A stretch of 64,000 bases of DNA from Streptomyces rishiriensis (GCF_030815485.1 NZ_JAUSWV010000002.1:1984001-2048000), one strand, 5' to 3'; shown: positions 28,711 through 38,518, counted from the stretch's first letter. The notes: a model not told the origin generated them from the sequence alone. Translations and numbers: made by a program.

Positions 28711-29400
28711 ATGCCCCTGAGCCATCCCCGCCGCTCGGCGCTGTCCGAGCAGGTCATCGCCGCGCTGCGCACCCAGATCACCTCGGGCGAGTGGCCGGTC
28801 GGCGCACGCATCCCCACCGAGCCCGAGCTGGTCGAACAGCTGGGCGTCGCCCGCAACACGGTCCGAGAGGCCGTCCGGGCGCTCGCGCACAACGGACTGC
28901 TGGACATCCGGCAGGGGTCGGGCACGTACGTCGTGGCGACCAGCGAGCTCGCGGGCGTGATGCACCGCCGCTTCGCCGACGCCGACCCCGGCCACATCGC
29001 CGAGCTGCGCGCCACGCTGGAGTCGAGCGCGGCGAGGCTGGCGGCCGGACGGCGCACGGAGAAGGACCTCAAGCAGTTGGACACGCTCATCCTGCGGCGC
29101 GAGGAGGCCTGGGAGTCGGGCGACAAGGAGACGTTCGTGGCGGCGGACGCGACCTTCCACCTGGCGGTGGTGGCGGCCTCCCACAACGACGTCATGACCG
29201 CGATGTACGCGGACCTCGGCGAGGTGCTGCGGGACTGGCTGCGCGAGGACGTCGGCGAGGAGCTGACGCCGGAGACGTACATGGACCACGCACGGCTGGT
29301 GGACGCGATCCGCGCGGGCGACGCGGAGGCCGCCGCCGTCGAGGCGGCCGGCTATCCCTTGCTGTGCCGGCCCGGACGGTTCACCGCTTCTGGTGGCTGA
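28711..29400 (+). CDS. FadR-subfamily GntR transcriptional regulator
   Basis: 229 aa from ATG 28711; an in-frame ATG at 28665 would add 15 residues. The winged helix-turn-helix lies at about 10-75 (LSEQVIAALRTQITSGEWPVGARIPTEPELVEQLGVARNTVREAVRAL; QGSGTYV). The C-terminal FCD-type ligand domain (about 85-215) contains metal-site elements such as ELRATLE, D-x3-H in DATFHLAV and HARLVDAIRAGD. The final residues (AAGYPLLCRPGRFTASGG) differ from the usual helical end and overlap the convergent gene by 20 bp. It probably represses the divergent MFS gene. Confidence 0.92.
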   Translation: MPLSHPRRSALSEQVIAALRTQITSGEWPVGARIPTEPELVEQLGVARNTVREAVRALAHNGLLDIRQGSGTYVVATSELAGVMHRRFADADPGHIAELRATLESSAARLAAGRRTEKDLKQLDTLILRREEAWESGDKETFVAADATFHLAVVAASHNDVMTAMYADLGEVLRDWLREDVGEELTPETYMDHARLVDAIRAGDAEAAAVEAAGYPLLCRPGRFTASGG

Positions 29401-29734
29401 CCCAGGCCGAGCGGACCTCCTTCCAGCAGCGGCCGGTGAGCCGCACGGTCCGGGCGGGGCCCACGTCGGCGGGGGTGCCGTCGGTGTCGAGATCCCACCA
29501 GCGGTCGCACTCGATGTGCAGACGGACACGGTCGGTGTCGGCGTAGGGGTTGTGGCAGTGGGCGACGACGCGGGAGCCGCGGACCTCGGTGCGGCACTCC
29601 GCGCCGAACGGTTCCTCGGGTGCGGCGGTGTCCTGCCGGTCGGTCACGCGTGCGTGCGGCATCGCGTCGTACGGCAGCGACAGGACGAGACAGACGGCGA
29701 CGGTCACTGGGGCCAGGCTGCGAGACAGGCGCAC
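29381..29734 (-). CDS. Small secreted hypothetical protein
   Basis: 117 aa with a likely signal peptide (MRLSRSLAPVTVAVCLVLSLP, cleavage near residue 25-30). The mature part has four Cys (ECRTEV, AHCHNPY, IECDRWW, GRCWKEV), suggesting two disulphides in a small extracellular beta-fold. AGGAGGTCCCC precedes the start codon. No family is recognised. Its last 20 bp overlap the 3' end of the GntR gene. Confidence 0.8.
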   Translation of the reverse strand: MRLSRSLAPVTVAVCLVLSLPYDAMPHARVTDRQDTAAPEEPFGAECRTEVRGSRVVAHCHNPYADTDRVRLHIECDRWWDLDTDGTPADVGPARTVRLTGRCWKEVRSAWVSHQKR

Positions 29735-29842
29735 AAGGGGACCTCCTCGGCCGTGCTGGGGAGGAAAGCGCGGTAAGGAACCCGCACTTCAGAGTGCCTT
29801 GCCGGGGCACTCCCCCGCCTGGCCGGGTGAGCCGAACGGGTG

Positions 29843-29880
29843 ACGCCCCGTTCCCCCGCGCGGGCGGGGGAACGGGGCGT
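29843..29880 (-). terminator. fabG-fabI operon terminator
   Basis: A perfect 17-bp stem (29843-29859 with 29864-29880), 18 bp past the fabI stop codon on the minus strand. Confidence 0.9.
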
Positions 29881-29897
29881 CGGCAGCGGGTCGGTGA

Positions 29898-30665
29898 TCA
29901 GGCTCCGATGGCGTGCAGGCCGCCGTCGACGTGGACGATCTCGCCCGTCGTCTTCGGGAACCAGTCGCTCAGCAGGGCGACCACACCGCGGCCGGCCGGA
30001 CCGGGGTCGTTGAGGTCCCACTCCAGCGGGGCACGGTCGTCCCACACGGAGGCCAGCTCGGAGAAGCCCGGGATGGACTTGGCCGCCATGGAACCGATGG
30101 GGCCGGCGGAGACCAGGTTGCAGCGGATGTTCTGCTTGCCCAGGTCACGCGCCATGTAGCGGCTGGTGGCCTCCAGCGCCGCCTTGGCGGGGCCCATCCA
30201 GTCGTACTGCGGCCAGGCGAACGAGGCGTCGAAGGTGAGGCCGACGACCGAGCCGCCGTTCTGCATCAGCGGCAGACAGGCCATCGTGAGCGACTTCAGG
30301 GAGAACGCCGAGACGTGCATCGCCGTGGCGACCGACTCGAACGGCGTGTTGAGGAAGTTGCCGCCCATGGCGTCCTGCGGCGCGAAGCCGATGGAGTGCA
30401 CGACGCCGTCGAGACCGCCGAGCTCCTCGCCGACGATGTCGGCCAGCCGGCCGAGGTGCTCGTCGTTCGTCACGTCGAGCTCGATGACCTTGGTGGGCTT
30501 CGGCAGCTTCTTGGCGATGCGCTCGGTCAGCGTGGGCCGCGGGAACGCGGTCAGGATGATCTCGGCGCCCTGCTCCTGGGCCAGCTTGGCGGTGTGGAAG
30601 GCGATGGAGGACTCCAGCAGCACGCCGGTGATCAGGACGCGCTTGCCCTCGAGAATTCCGCTCAT
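29898..30665 (-). CDS. fabI: Enoyl-[acyl-carrier-protein] reductase FabI
   Basis: 255 aa, the NADH-dependent reductase that completes each fatty-acid elongation cycle. It has the FabI/InhA-type N-terminus (GKRVLITGVLLESSIAFHTAKLAQEQGAEIILTAF), VHSIGFAP (about 89-96), and the catalytic pair Y154 and K161 in WPQYDWMGPAKAALE, equivalent to InhA Y158/K165. The C-terminus is IVHVDGGLHAIGA. It starts 5 bp after the fabG stop codon, in the same order as mabA-inhA of mycobacteria, so it is the predicted target of InhA/FabI-type inhibitors. Confidence 0.97.
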   Translation of the reverse strand: MSGILEGKRVLITGVLLESSIAFHTAKLAQEQGAEIILTAFPRPTLTERIAKKLPKPTKVIELDVTNDEHLGRLADIVGEELGGLDGVVHSIGFAPQDAMGGNFLNTPFESVATAMHVSAFSLKSLTMACLPLMQNGGSVVGLTFDASFAWPQYDWMGPAKAALEATSRYMARDLGKQNIRCNLVSAGPIGSMAAKSIPGFSELASVWDDRAPLEWDLNDPGPAGRGVVALLSDWFPKTTGEIVHVDGGLHAIGA

Positions 30666-30670
30666 GGTGA

Positions 30671-31390
30671 TCAGTGACCCATTCCCAGTCCGCCGTCAAC
30701 GGGAATGACGGCTCCAGTGATGTACGAGGCGTCGTCCGAGGCGAGGAACCGCACCGTCGCGGCGATCTCCTCCGGCTGCGCGTACCGGCCGAGCGGGACC
30801 TGCGAGACGATGCCCGCGCGCTGCTCGTCGGTGAGCACCTTGGTCATGTCGGTGTCGACGAAGCCGGGCGCGACGACGTTGAAGGTGATGTTGCGCGACC
30901 CCAGCTCACGGGCGAGGGAACGCGCGAAGCCGACCAGGGCGGCCTTGGAGGCGGCGTAGTTCGACTGGCCGGCGGAGCCGAGCAGTCCCACGACCGACGA
31001 GATCAGGACGACACGGCCCTTCTTGGCCCGCAGCATGGCGCGGTTGGCGCGCTTGACCACGCGGAAGGTGCCGGTGAGGTTGGTGTCGACGACCGAGGTG
31101 AAATCCTCCTCGGACATGCGCATCAGCAGCTGGTCCTTGGTGACGCCGGCGTTGGCGATCAGAATCTCCACGGGGCCGTGCTCGGCCTCGATCTCCTTGT
31201 AGGCCTGCTCCACCTGCTCGGAGTCGGTGATGTCGCACTTGACCGCCAGGCAACCCAGTTCCGCCAGGGCGGCCGGTGGCTCGCCGGAGCGGTAGGTGAT
31301 GGCGACCTTGTCGCCGGCATCGGCGAACGCGCGGGCGATGGCGAGGCCGATGCCCCGGTTTCCTCCGGTGACGAGAACCGAGCGGCTCAA
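30671..31390 (-). CDS. fabG: 3-oxoacyl-[acyl-carrier-protein] reductase FabG
   Basis: 239 aa from TTG 31390, chosen because GAAAGGG sits about 8 bp upstream and the product then starts MSRSVLVTGGNRGIG like the family; an open frame reaching 31489 would add 33 unrelated residues. Motifs: cofactor GGNRGIG (about 8-14), NAGV, catalytic Ser in VLISSVVG, Tyr/Lys in NYAASK, and the C-terminal VIPVDGGLGMGH. It reduces 3-oxoacyl-ACP with NADPH in fatty-acid synthesis and is the first gene of the fabG-fabI operon (5-bp gap). Confidence 0.95.
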   Translation of the reverse strand: MSRSVLVTGGNRGIGLAIARAFADAGDKVAITYRSGEPPAALAELGCLAVKCDITDSEQVEQAYKEIEAEHGPVEILIANAGVTKDQLLMRMSEEDFTSVVDTNLTGTFRVVKRANRAMLRAKKGRVVLISSVVGLLGSAGQSNYAASKAALVGFARSLARELGSRNITFNVVAPGFVDTDMTKVLTDEQRAGIVSQVPLGRYAQPEEIAATVRFLASDDASYITGAVIPVDGGLGMGH

Positions 31391-31632
31391 CGGATCACCC
31401 TTTCGATAGGGATCTGACGCACCCGCCCGAACGCTGGGGGGCAGGTGGCTTCCCTCGAAATCTATCGGTCTGCCTCGTCCGACGGGCATTCGGGCACCGA
31501 CAGTGGCTCACCGGGCTGGCTGTGGGGTCTCTACAGAAAGTTTGCGGAAGCGGGGCGGAAAGGTGTGGTCCGGGGCTGCCGGGCGCGACATGATCGAGCC
31601 CTCATACGTGACGACACCAGGGAGAGACGTAG

Positions 31633-33156
31633 GTGCCCCACAGCATCGATGAAAGTTTCACGGCCCTACCCCTACGCGCCCTCGCCGACGCCGCTCTCGC
31701 ACGCGCGCGTGCCCTGGGGGCGGAGCACGCGGACTTCCGGTTCGAGCGGGTGCGCAGCGCGTCCTGGCGGTTGCGGGACGCCAAGCCCTCCGGGTCGTCC
31801 GACACGACCGACCTCGGGTACGCGGTGCGGGTGGTGCACGGCGGCACGTGGGGATTCGCGTCCGGCGTGGATCTCACGATGGACGCCGCGGCCAGGGTCG
31901 CCTCGCAGGCCGTGGCGATGGCCAAGCTGTCCGCTCAGGTGATCAAGGCCGCCGGTTCGGACGAGCGGGTGGAACTCGCCGATGAGCCGGTGCACGCCGA
32001 CAGGACGTGGATCTCGTCCTACGAGATCGACCCGTTCACCGTCGCGGACGAGGAGAAGGCGGCCCTGCTCGCGGACTGGAGCGCGCGGCTGCTGGCGGCT
32101 AACGGGATCAACCACGTGGACGCGTCGCTGCTCACCGTCCACGAGAACAAGTTCTACGCCGACACGGCCGGCACCGTGACCACTCAGCAGCGGGTGCGGC
32201 TGCACCCGGCGCTCACCGCGGTCTCGGTCGACGAGTCGAGCGGCGAGTTCGACTCGATGCGTACGATCGCGCCGCCCGTCGGACGCGGCTGGGAGTACCT
32301 CACGGGCACCGGCTGGGACTGGGACGAGGAGCTCGACCGGATGCCGGAGCTGCTCGCCGAGAAGATGCGGGCGCCGAGCGTCGAGCCGGGGCTGTACGAC
32401 CTGGTCGTCGACCCGTCGAACCTGTGGCTGACCATCCACGAGTCCATCGGACACGCCACCGAGCTGGACCGGGCCCTGGGCTACGAGGCCGCCTACGCCG
32501 GTACCTCCTTCGCCACCTTCGACCAGCTCAACACGTTGCGCTACGGCTCGGACCTGATGAACGTCACGGGTGACCGCACCGCCGAGCACGGGCTGGCGAC
32601 GGTCGGCTACGACGACGAGGGCGTCGAGGGCCAGTCCTGGGACCTCGTGAAGGACGGCACGCTCGTCGGCTACCAGTTGGACCGGCGGATCGCGAAGCTG
32701 ACCGGGTTCGAGCGGTCCAACGGGTGCGCCTTCGCCGATTCTCCCGGCCATGTCCCGGTGCAGCGCATGGCGAACGTGTCGTTGCGGCCGGATCCGGCCG
32801 GGATGCCGACCGAGGGTCTGATCGGCAGCGTCGACCGCGGCATCTACGTCGTCGGCGACCGGTCCTGGTCCATCGACATGCAGCGCTACAACTTCCAGTT
32901 CACCGGGCAGCGGTTCTTCCGGATCGAGAACGGGCGGATCACCGGACAGCTGCGGGACGTGGCCTACCAGGCGACGACCACCGACTTCTGGGGGTCGATG
33001 GCGGCGGTCGGCGGGCCGCAGACGTACGTCCTCGGCGGCGCCTTCAACTGCGGCAAGGCCCAGCCGGGCCAGGTCGCGGCGGTGTCGCACGGCTGCCCGT
33101 CGGCCCTCTTCAAGGGCGTCAACATTCTGAACACCACGCAGGAGGCCGGTCGATGA
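31633..33156 (+). CDS. tldD: TldD-type metalloprotease subunit
   Basis: 507 aa from GTG 31633 (AGGGAGA upstream). It carries the zinc motif HESIGH (residues 269-274, HExxxH) followed by the cluster ELDRALGYEAAYAGTSFATFDQL. The C-terminal CGKAQPGQVAAVSHGCPSALFKGVNI is also a family mark. TldD and TldE form a heterodimeric protease that degrades unfolded peptides inside a central cavity. In E. coli the pair matures microcin B17 and cleaves CcdA. The stop overlaps the tldE start (ATGA), so the subunits are coupled. Confidence 0.95.
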   Translation: MPHSIDESFTALPLRALADAALARARALGAEHADFRFERVRSASWRLRDAKPSGSSDTTDLGYAVRVVHGGTWGFASGVDLTMDAAARVASQAVAMAKLSAQVIKAAGSDERVELADEPVHADRTWISSYEIDPFTVADEEKAALLADWSARLLAANGINHVDASLLTVHENKFYADTAGTVTTQQRVRLHPALTAVSVDESSGEFDSMRTIAPPVGRGWEYLTGTGWDWDEELDRMPELLAEKMRAPSVEPGLYDLVVDPSNLWLTIHESIGHATELDRALGYEAAYAGTSFATFDQLNTLRYGSDLMNVTGDRTAEHGLATVGYDDEGVEGQSWDLVKDGTLVGYQLDRRIAKLTGFERSNGCAFADSPGHVPVQRMANVSLRPDPAGMPTEGLIGSVDRGIYVVGDRSWSIDMQRYNFQFTGQRFFRIENGRITGQLRDVAYQATTTDFWGSMAAVGGPQTYVLGGAFNCGKAQPGQVAAVSHGCPSALFKGVNILNTTQEAGR

Positions 33157-34556
33157 GCGCGGGCACCAACAAGGCGCAGCAGCCGCACGAGATCGTCGAG
33201 CGAGCCCTCGAGCTGTCGCGGGCCGACGGCTGTGTCGTGATCGCCGACGAACAGTCGACGGCGAACCTGCGCTGGGCCGGCAACGCGCTGACGACCAACG
33301 GCGTCACGCGCGGGCGCACGCTCACGGTGATCGCCACGGTCGACGGCAAAGAGGGCACCGCCTCCGGCGTCGTCTCGCGGGCCGCCGTCACCGCGGACGA
33401 GCTGGAGTCCCTCGTACGGGCCGCCGAGGCCGCCGCGCGTGGCGCCGGTCCCGCCGAGGACGCGCAGCCGCTGGTCGGCGGCGTGGCCCGGTCCCCGGAG
33501 TTCACCGAGGCGCCCGCGGAGACCTCGTCGGCGGTGTTCGCGGACTTCGCGCCCGCCCTGGGCGAGGCGTTCGCACGCGCGCGCGGGGGCGGTCGCGAGC
33601 TCTACGGGTTCGCCAACCACGAGCTCGTCTCCACGTACCTGGGCACGTCGACCGGGCTGCGGCTGCGGCACGACCAGCCGAACGGGACGCTGGAGCTCAA
33701 CGCCAAGTCCCCGGACCGGACGCGCTCGGCGTGGGCCGGGCGCTCGACCCGGGACTTCAAGGACGTCGATCCGGCGGCGCTCGACGCCGAGCTGGCCGTG
33801 CGGCTGGGCTGGGCGGAGCGGCGGATCGAGCTGCCCGCCGGGCGGTACGAGACGCTGCTGCCGCCGACCGCGGTGGCGGACCTGATGATCTACCAGCTGT
33901 GGTCGGCCTCCGGCCGTGACGCGACCGAGGGCCGGACGGTGTTCTCCCAGCCCGGCGGCGGCACCCGGCTCGGGGAGAAGCTCTCCGAGCTGCCGCTGAC
34001 CCTGCGCAGCGACCCGAACGAGCCGGGCCTGGAGTCGTCCCCGTTCGTCATCGCGCACTCCTCCGGCGGCGACCAGTCGGTCTTCGACAACGGCCTGCCG
34101 GTGCGGCCCACCGAATGGGTCGCGGCGGGCGAACTGAAGCATCTGACGACCACCCGGCACAGCGCGGCCCTGACCGGCCTGCCGGTGGCGCCCGGGGCCG
34201 ACAACCTGATCCTGGACGGCGGCGAGGACCGCTCCCTGGAGGAGATGGTCGCGAACACCGGACGCGGACTGCTGCTGACCTGCCTGTGGTACATCCGCGA
34301 GGTCGACCCGGCCACCCTGCTCCTCACCGGCCTGACCCGGGACGGCGTCTACCTGGTGGAGAACGGCGAGGTCGTCGGCGAGGTGAACAACTTCCGGTTC
34401 AACGAGTCGCCGGTCGGGCTGCTGGGCCGGGCGACGGAGGCGGGGCGCACGGAAAAGACGCTGCCCCGGGAGTGGAGCGACTGGTTCACTAGGGCTGCGA
34501 TGCCCGCGCTGCGGGTGCCGGACTTCAATATGAGCTCTGTCAGTCAGGGCGTATAA
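33153..34556 (+). CDS. pmbA: TldE/PmbA-type subunit
   Basis: 467 aa from ATG 33153. It is the non-catalytic partner of TldD: same fold, no HExxxH. Recognisable stretches are DEQSTANLRWAGNALTTNG (about 28-46), GLRLRHDQPNGTLELNAKSPD and VVGEVNNFRFNESPVGLL near the C-terminus. No peptide-natural-product gene adjoins the pair, so a housekeeping proteolytic role is likelier than toxin maturation. tyrS follows after 56 bp on the same strand. Confidence 0.93.
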   Translation: MSAGTNKAQQPHEIVERALELSRADGCVVIADEQSTANLRWAGNALTTNGVTRGRTLTVIATVDGKEGTASGVVSRAAVTADELESLVRAAEAAARGAGPAEDAQPLVGGVARSPEFTEAPAETSSAVFADFAPALGEAFARARGGGRELYGFANHELVSTYLGTSTGLRLRHDQPNGTLELNAKSPDRTRSAWAGRSTRDFKDVDPAALDAELAVRLGWAERRIELPAGRYETLLPPTAVADLMIYQLWSASGRDATEGRTVFSQPGGGTRLGEKLSELPLTLRSDPNEPGLESSPFVIAHSSGGDQSVFDNGLPVRPTEWVAAGELKHLTTTRHSAALTGLPVAPGADNLILDGGEDRSLEEMVANTGRGLLLTCLWYIREVDPATLLLTGLTRDGVYLVENGEVVGEVNNFRFNESPVGLLGRATEAGRTEKTLPREWSDWFTRAAMPALRVPDFNMSSVSQGV

Positions 34557-34612
34557 CCTCGTAGCCGGTAGTCGCTCGGCTGCTCGAAGATCATCAAGGA
34601 GATACGAGAACC

Positions 34613-35881
34613 GTGACGGACATCGTCGACGAACTGCAGTGGCGCGGGCTGATCGCCCTCTCCACTGACGAGGACGCATTGCGCAAGGCGTTCGCGGACG
34701 GTCCCGTCACGTTCTATTGCGGCTTCGACCCGACCGCGCCCAGTCTGCACCTCGGCAACCTGGTGCAGATCCTGACGATGCGCAGGATCCAGCAGGCGGG
34801 CAACCGTCCGCTGGGTCTGGTCGGAGGGGCCACCGGGCTGATCGGCGACCCGAAGCCCACCGCGGAGCGGACGCTGAACTCGCCCGAGGTCGTCGCCCAG
34901 TGGGTCGAGCGGCTGCGCGCGCAGATCGCGCCGCTGCTCGACTTCGAGGGCCCGAACGCGGCGGTCATGGTCAACAACCTTGACTGGACGCAGGGCATGT
35001 CGGCCATCGAGTTCCTGCGGGACGTCGGCAAGCACTTCCGCGTCAACAAGATGATCGCCAAGGAGGCCGTCTCGCGGCGGCTCAACTCCGACGCGGGGAT
35101 CGGCTACACCGAGTTCAGCTACCAGATCCTGCAGGGCATGGACTTCCTGGAGCTGTACCGGCGGCACGGCTGCACGCTCCAGACCGGCGGCAGCGACCAG
35201 TGGGGCAACCTCACCTCGGGCACCGACCTCATCCACAAGGTGGAGCCCGACGCCGTCGTGCACGCGCTGGCCACCCCGCTGATCACCAAGGCGGACGGCA
35301 CCAAGTTCGGCAAGACGGAGTCCGGCACGGTCTGGCTCGACCCCGAGATGACCACGCCGTACGCCTTCTACCAGTTCTGGCTGAACGCGGACGACCGGGA
35401 CGTGTCGAAGTTCCTGCGCATCTTCAGCTTCAGGACCCACGCCGAGATCGAGGAGCTGGAGCGGCAGACCGAGGAGCGTCCGCAGGCCCGGGCCGCTCAG
35501 CGCGCGCTGGCCGAGGAGCTGACGACGCTGGTGCACGGCGCCGACCAGACGGCCGCCGTGGTCGCCGCGTCCAAGGCCCTCTTCGGCCAGGGCGAGCTCG
35601 GCGAGCTCGACGACCGGACGCTGGCAGCGGCCCTCTCCGAGGTGCCGCACATCCGGGTCGCCGAGCTGGGACCGGTCGTGGACCTGTTCGCCGAGGTCGG
35701 TCTGGTGGCCAGCAAGTCCGCCGCGCGCCGGACCGTGAAGGAGGGCGGGGCCTACGTGAACAACGTCAAGGTCACCGCGGAGGACGCCGTCCCGGCGCAG
35801 GAGGAACTCATCCACGGGCGGTGGCTGGTGCTGCGGCGCGGGAAGAAGAACCTGGCCGCCGTCGAGGTCACCGAAGGCTGA
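34613..35881 (+). CDS. tyrS: Tyrosyl-tRNA synthetase
   Basis: 422 aa, normal for bacterial TyrRS. The class I signatures are HLGN (46-49, the HIGH equivalent in [11 protein letters not shown]) and KFGKT (in [13 protein letters not shown], the KMSKS equivalent). The tyrosine pocket includes [10 protein letters not shown] and [10 protein letters not shown]-terminal S4 RNA-binding domain (about 355-420; [20 protein letters not shown]) ends the chain. It starts at GTG 34613 after AAGGAGA. It charges tRNA-Tyr in the cytoplasm. I saw no T-box in the short upstream gap. Confidence 0.97.
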   Translation: MTDIVDELQWRGLIALSTDEDALRKAFADGPVTFYCGFDPTAPSLHLGNLVQILTMRRIQQAGNRPLGLVGGATGLIGDPKPTAERTLNSPEVVAQWVERLRAQIAPLLDFEGPNAAVMVNNLDWTQGMSAIEFLRDVGKHFRVNKMIAKEAVSRRLNSDAGIGYTEFSYQILQGMDFLELYRRHGCTLQTGGSDQWGNLTSGTDLIHKVEPDAVVHALATPLITKADGTKFGKTESGTVWLDPEMTTPYAFYQFWLNADDRDVSKFLRIFSFRTHAEIEELERQTEERPQARAAQRALAEELTTLVHGADQTAAVVAASKALFGQGELGELDDRTLAAALSEVPHIRVAELGPVVDLFAEVGLVASKSAARRTVKEGGAYVNNVKVTAEDAVPAQEELIHGRWLVLRRGKKNLAAVEVTEG

Positions 35882-35998
35882 GGGACGCTCCGCGGGCCGT
35901 GCCGTGAGGCGTGCGCCGAGGGGTGCGGGTGCGCTGCCGTCCGCGGCGTTCGCCGTGGCGTGTCGCGCAGTTCCCCGCGCCCCTGTGGAGCGCGGGGA

Positions 35999-36277
35999 TC
36001 ACGTCCTCTGCCTGCGCTTGCCCAGCGTCGCCATGTAGAGCATGTCGCCCAGGGCGACGATGATGATCGCGGCGATCAGCTGGAACGCGTGGCGGCTCCA
36101 GTCGATGCCGGGGGTGGACTCGACCCCTGCCGCGCGGGCGATCGAGTTCCCCACGATGGCGCCCAGCATGCCGAAAATGGTGGTCAGCCAGAGCGGGCTG
36201 TGCTGCTTGCCCGGGATGATCGCCTTCGCGATCAGACCCAGCACGAATCCCACGATGATGGCCCACAACCAGCCCAT
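35999..36277 (-). CDS. GlsB/YeaQ/YmgE family stress-response membrane protein
   Basis: 92 aa from ATG 36277, preceded by AAGGAGG; the open frame reaching 36370 has no support. Three membrane helices are visible: MGWLWAIIVGFVLGLIAKAI, TTIFGMLGAIVGNSIA and FQLIAAIIIVALGDMLYMATL. The glycine pattern (GFVLGLIAK, PGK, GMLGAIVG) is that of the transglycosylase-associated family, small inner-membrane proteins induced by acid or general stress; the biochemical role is unknown. Confidence 0.9.
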   Translation of the reverse strand: MGWLWAIIVGFVLGLIAKAIIPGKQHSPLWLTTIFGMLGAIVGNSIARAAGVESTPGIDWSRHAFQLIAAIIIVALGDMLYMATLGKRRQRT

Positions 36278-36525
36278 GTCTGCCTCCTTGTACGGCTCTG
36301 CGTGAGCGTTGGACCCAAGTCTCGGTCCGCCCGCCGTACGGCGCATGTCGGGTAGGGCCATACGCGGCACGGCGCAGAACCTTCGCCCGGACGGCAGGCG
36401 ACCCGGTCTCGAAGGCGGCGCAGTCGCGGCGTACCGTGGATGGTGTCCGGGCCCGGCTCCCCGATCGGGTGCGGGCCGGAGACAGGGTCCGGGACGAGGC
36501 CGATGCGGGCGGACGGTGGAATGTG

Positions 36526-36933
36526 ATGCGGAAGCAAGGTGGCGGCGGCAACGTCCAGGTGTTCCGGATCACCGGTGCGCGCCAGGGACTCCAGGACGAC
36601 GTGCGGGGCCGGCAGCGTCGGTACATCATCTCGATGTCCATCCGTACGGTGTCGGTGATCCTCGCGGCGACGCTGTGGAACGTGGAACGGCACGTGGCTC
36701 TCGTGGCGTTGGTCCTGGGGGTGGTGCTCCCCTACATCTCGGTGGTGATCGCCAACGCGGGGCGGGAGAACGTGCCTTCCCTTCCGTCCACCTTCCTGAC
36801 GGCGCCGGTGCGCACCATGATCGCTCCGCCGCGCGCCGAGGATGAATCCGTGGGTTCCGTCCCGGAAGAGGAGGGCTTCGCGGAACGCCTCCGGAAGGAG
36901 CCGGCGCCCGATCCGGCTGAGCGTCAGCCGTGA
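36526..36933 (+). CDS. DUF3099 family membrane protein
   Basis: 135 aa from ATG 36526; an in-frame ATG at 36436 would add 30 poorly conserved residues. The core is VQVFRITGARQGLQDDVRGRQRRYIISMSIRTVSVILA, followed by two membrane helices (about 40-57 and 62-82). The acidic C-terminal tail is cytoplasmic. DUF3099 is a widespread actinobacterial family of unknown function. No operon partner is apparent. Confidence 0.85.
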   Translation: MRKQGGGGNVQVFRITGARQGLQDDVRGRQRRYIISMSIRTVSVILAATLWNVERHVALVALVLGVVLPYISVVIANAGRENVPSLPSTFLTAPVRTMIAPPRAEDESVGSVPEEEGFAERLRKEPAPDPAERQP

Positions 36934-37130
36934 ACAGGCCATGAGCAGGCTGTGCTCCAAGCTCAGGAAAAGCTCAGATCAATCATGTTGTTCCAGTGCC
37001 GTGGCGACCGTGAGCCGTGACATACTTCGTACGCGCTCCGCATCCCCCGTCGGAGCGACGGACCGACGCCGGGCAGCTCCCCCCGTGGCTGCTCGGCGTC
37101 GCCTTTGTGTGCGTGTGGTGAGACAAGCCT

Positions 37131-37361
37131 GTGAGTGACGAGACCCCGATCTGTTCTGCCAAGGGCTGCCGTGTCGACGCGGTCTGGGTACTGGCATGGA
37201 ACAACCCGAAGCTGCATACGCCCGAGCGCCGCAAGACATGGCTCGCGTGCGAGGAGCACCGGGAGCATCTGTCGCAGTTCCTCGGACTCCGGGGCTTCCT
37301 CAAGGACGTCGTGCCGCTGACCGAGTGGGAGTCCCCGGAGACCGCGCAGAACCGGACCTAG
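37131..37361 (+). CDS. Small conserved protein with Cys/His motif
   Basis: 76 aa from GTG 37131 (MSDETPICSAKGCRVDAVWVLAWNNPKLHTPERRKTWLACEEHREHLSQFL...). The arrangement C-x4-C, then C-x2-H-x2-H, suggests a small zinc-binding unit. I recall it as a conserved actinobacterial hypothetical next to moaA. Its stop codon overlaps that of convergent moaA by 4 bp. No clear ribosome site is visible. Function unknown. Confidence 0.8.
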   Translation: MSDETPICSAKGCRVDAVWVLAWNNPKLHTPERRKTWLACEEHREHLSQFLGLRGFLKDVVPLTEWESPETAQNRT

Positions 37362-38347
37362 CCGCCGATCGCCGACATCGGCCGGTCCGGCTGGAGGAAG
37401 GTCGGGTCGTCCAGGCCCGAGCCCGCCTTCTTGCCCCACATCGCCAGCCGCCAGATACGGGCTATCTCCTCGTCGGGGGCGCCGGAGCGCAGGGCCGCTC
37501 GCAGGTCCGTCTCCTCGCGGGCGAAGAGGCAGGTGCGGACCTGGCCGTCGGCCGTGAGGCGGGTGCGGTCGCAGGCGGCGCAGAACGGGCGGGTGACGGA
37601 GGCGATGACGCCCACCCGATGCGGACCGCCGTTCACCAGCCAGCGTTCGGCGGGGGCGGAGCCGCGCTCTCCCTCTCCCTCGGCGGTGAGGTCGAACCGG
37701 GTGCGCAGGGAGGCCAGGATGTCGCCGGCCGTGACCATGCCCTCGCGCTTCCAGCCGTGCTGGGCGTCCAGGGGCATCTGCTCGATGAAGCGCAGCTCGT
37801 AGTCGTGCTCGACGGCCCAGGCCAGGAGGTCCGGGGCCTCGTCCTCGTTCAGGCCGGGCATCAGGACCGAGTTGACCTTCACCGGCGTCAGGCCGGCCTC
37901 GCGGGCGGCTTCGAGGCCCTCGAGGACGTCCTTGTGACGGTCCCGGCGGGTGAGGGTCTTGAACACGTCGGGCCGCAGGGTGTCGAGGGAGACGTTGACC
38001 CGGTCCAGGCCCGCCGCCTTGAGGGCGGTGGCGGTGCGGCGCAGGCCGATGCCGTTCGTCGTCAACGACATCTGGGGGCGCGGCTCCAGCGCTGCGACCC
38101 GCTCGACGATGCCGACCAGGCCCGGGCGCAGCAGGGGCTCACCGCCGGTGAAGCGGACCTCCTCGATGCCGAGCGTGGAGACCGCTATGCCGATCAGGCG
38201 GACGATCTCGTCGTCGTCGAGCAGGTCGGGCTTGGCCAGCCACTGCAAGCCCTCCTCGGGCATGCAGTACGTACAGCGCAGGTTGCAGCGGTCGGTCAGC
38301 GAGACCCTCAGGTCGGTGGCCACGCGGCCGTAGGTGTCGATGAGCAC
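37358..38347 (-). CDS. moaA: GTP 3',8-cyclase MoaA
   Basis: 329 aa from GTG 38347, preceded by GGGAGGGGG; upstream in-frame codons to 38419 are not family-like. It is a radical-SAM enzyme converting GTP to 3',8-cH2GTP, the first step of molybdenum-cofactor synthesis. The N-terminal 4Fe-4S site is C21-x3-C25-x2-C28 (DRCNLRCTYC), and the SAM-binding motif is TGGEPLLRPG. The C-terminal second cluster is CAACDRTRLTADGQVRTC, and the chain ends in the conserved IGG, needed for activity. Confidence 0.96.
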   Translation of the reverse strand: MLIDTYGRVATDLRVSLTDRCNLRCTYCMPEEGLQWLAKPDLLDDDEIVRLIGIAVSTLGIEEVRFTGGEPLLRPGLVGIVERVAALEPRPQMSLTTNGIGLRRTATALKAAGLDRVNVSLDTLRPDVFKTLTRRDRHKDVLEGLEAAREAGLTPVKVNSVLMPGLNEDEAPDLLAWAVEHDYELRFIEQMPLDAQHGWKREGMVTAGDILASLRTRFDLTAEGEGERGSAPAERWLVNGGPHRVGVIASVTRPFCAACDRTRLTADGQVRTCLFAREETDLRAALRSGAPDEEIARIWRLAMWGKKAGSGLDDPTFLQPDRPMSAIGG

Positions 38348-38458
38348 GTGGGCCCCCTCCCTCGTAGCGATCGCGTGTTCTTCTCCGTCACTTGCGAGCC
38401 TACGTGACAGCGGTGACAAGAACAGAGCCCGATCACACCAGATCCCGGGCGACAGGAG

Positions 38459-38492
38459 GCGGCCGCGTCGTAGGGATCTACGACGCGGCCGC
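38459..38492 (-). terminator. actP operon terminator
   Basis: A perfect 14-bp stem (38459-38472 with 38479-38492), extendable by one pair, 27 bp past the actP stop codon on the minus strand. Confidence 0.88.
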
Positions 38493-38518
38493 GGGAGGGG
38501 GGCGTGGTCAGCGGTTGT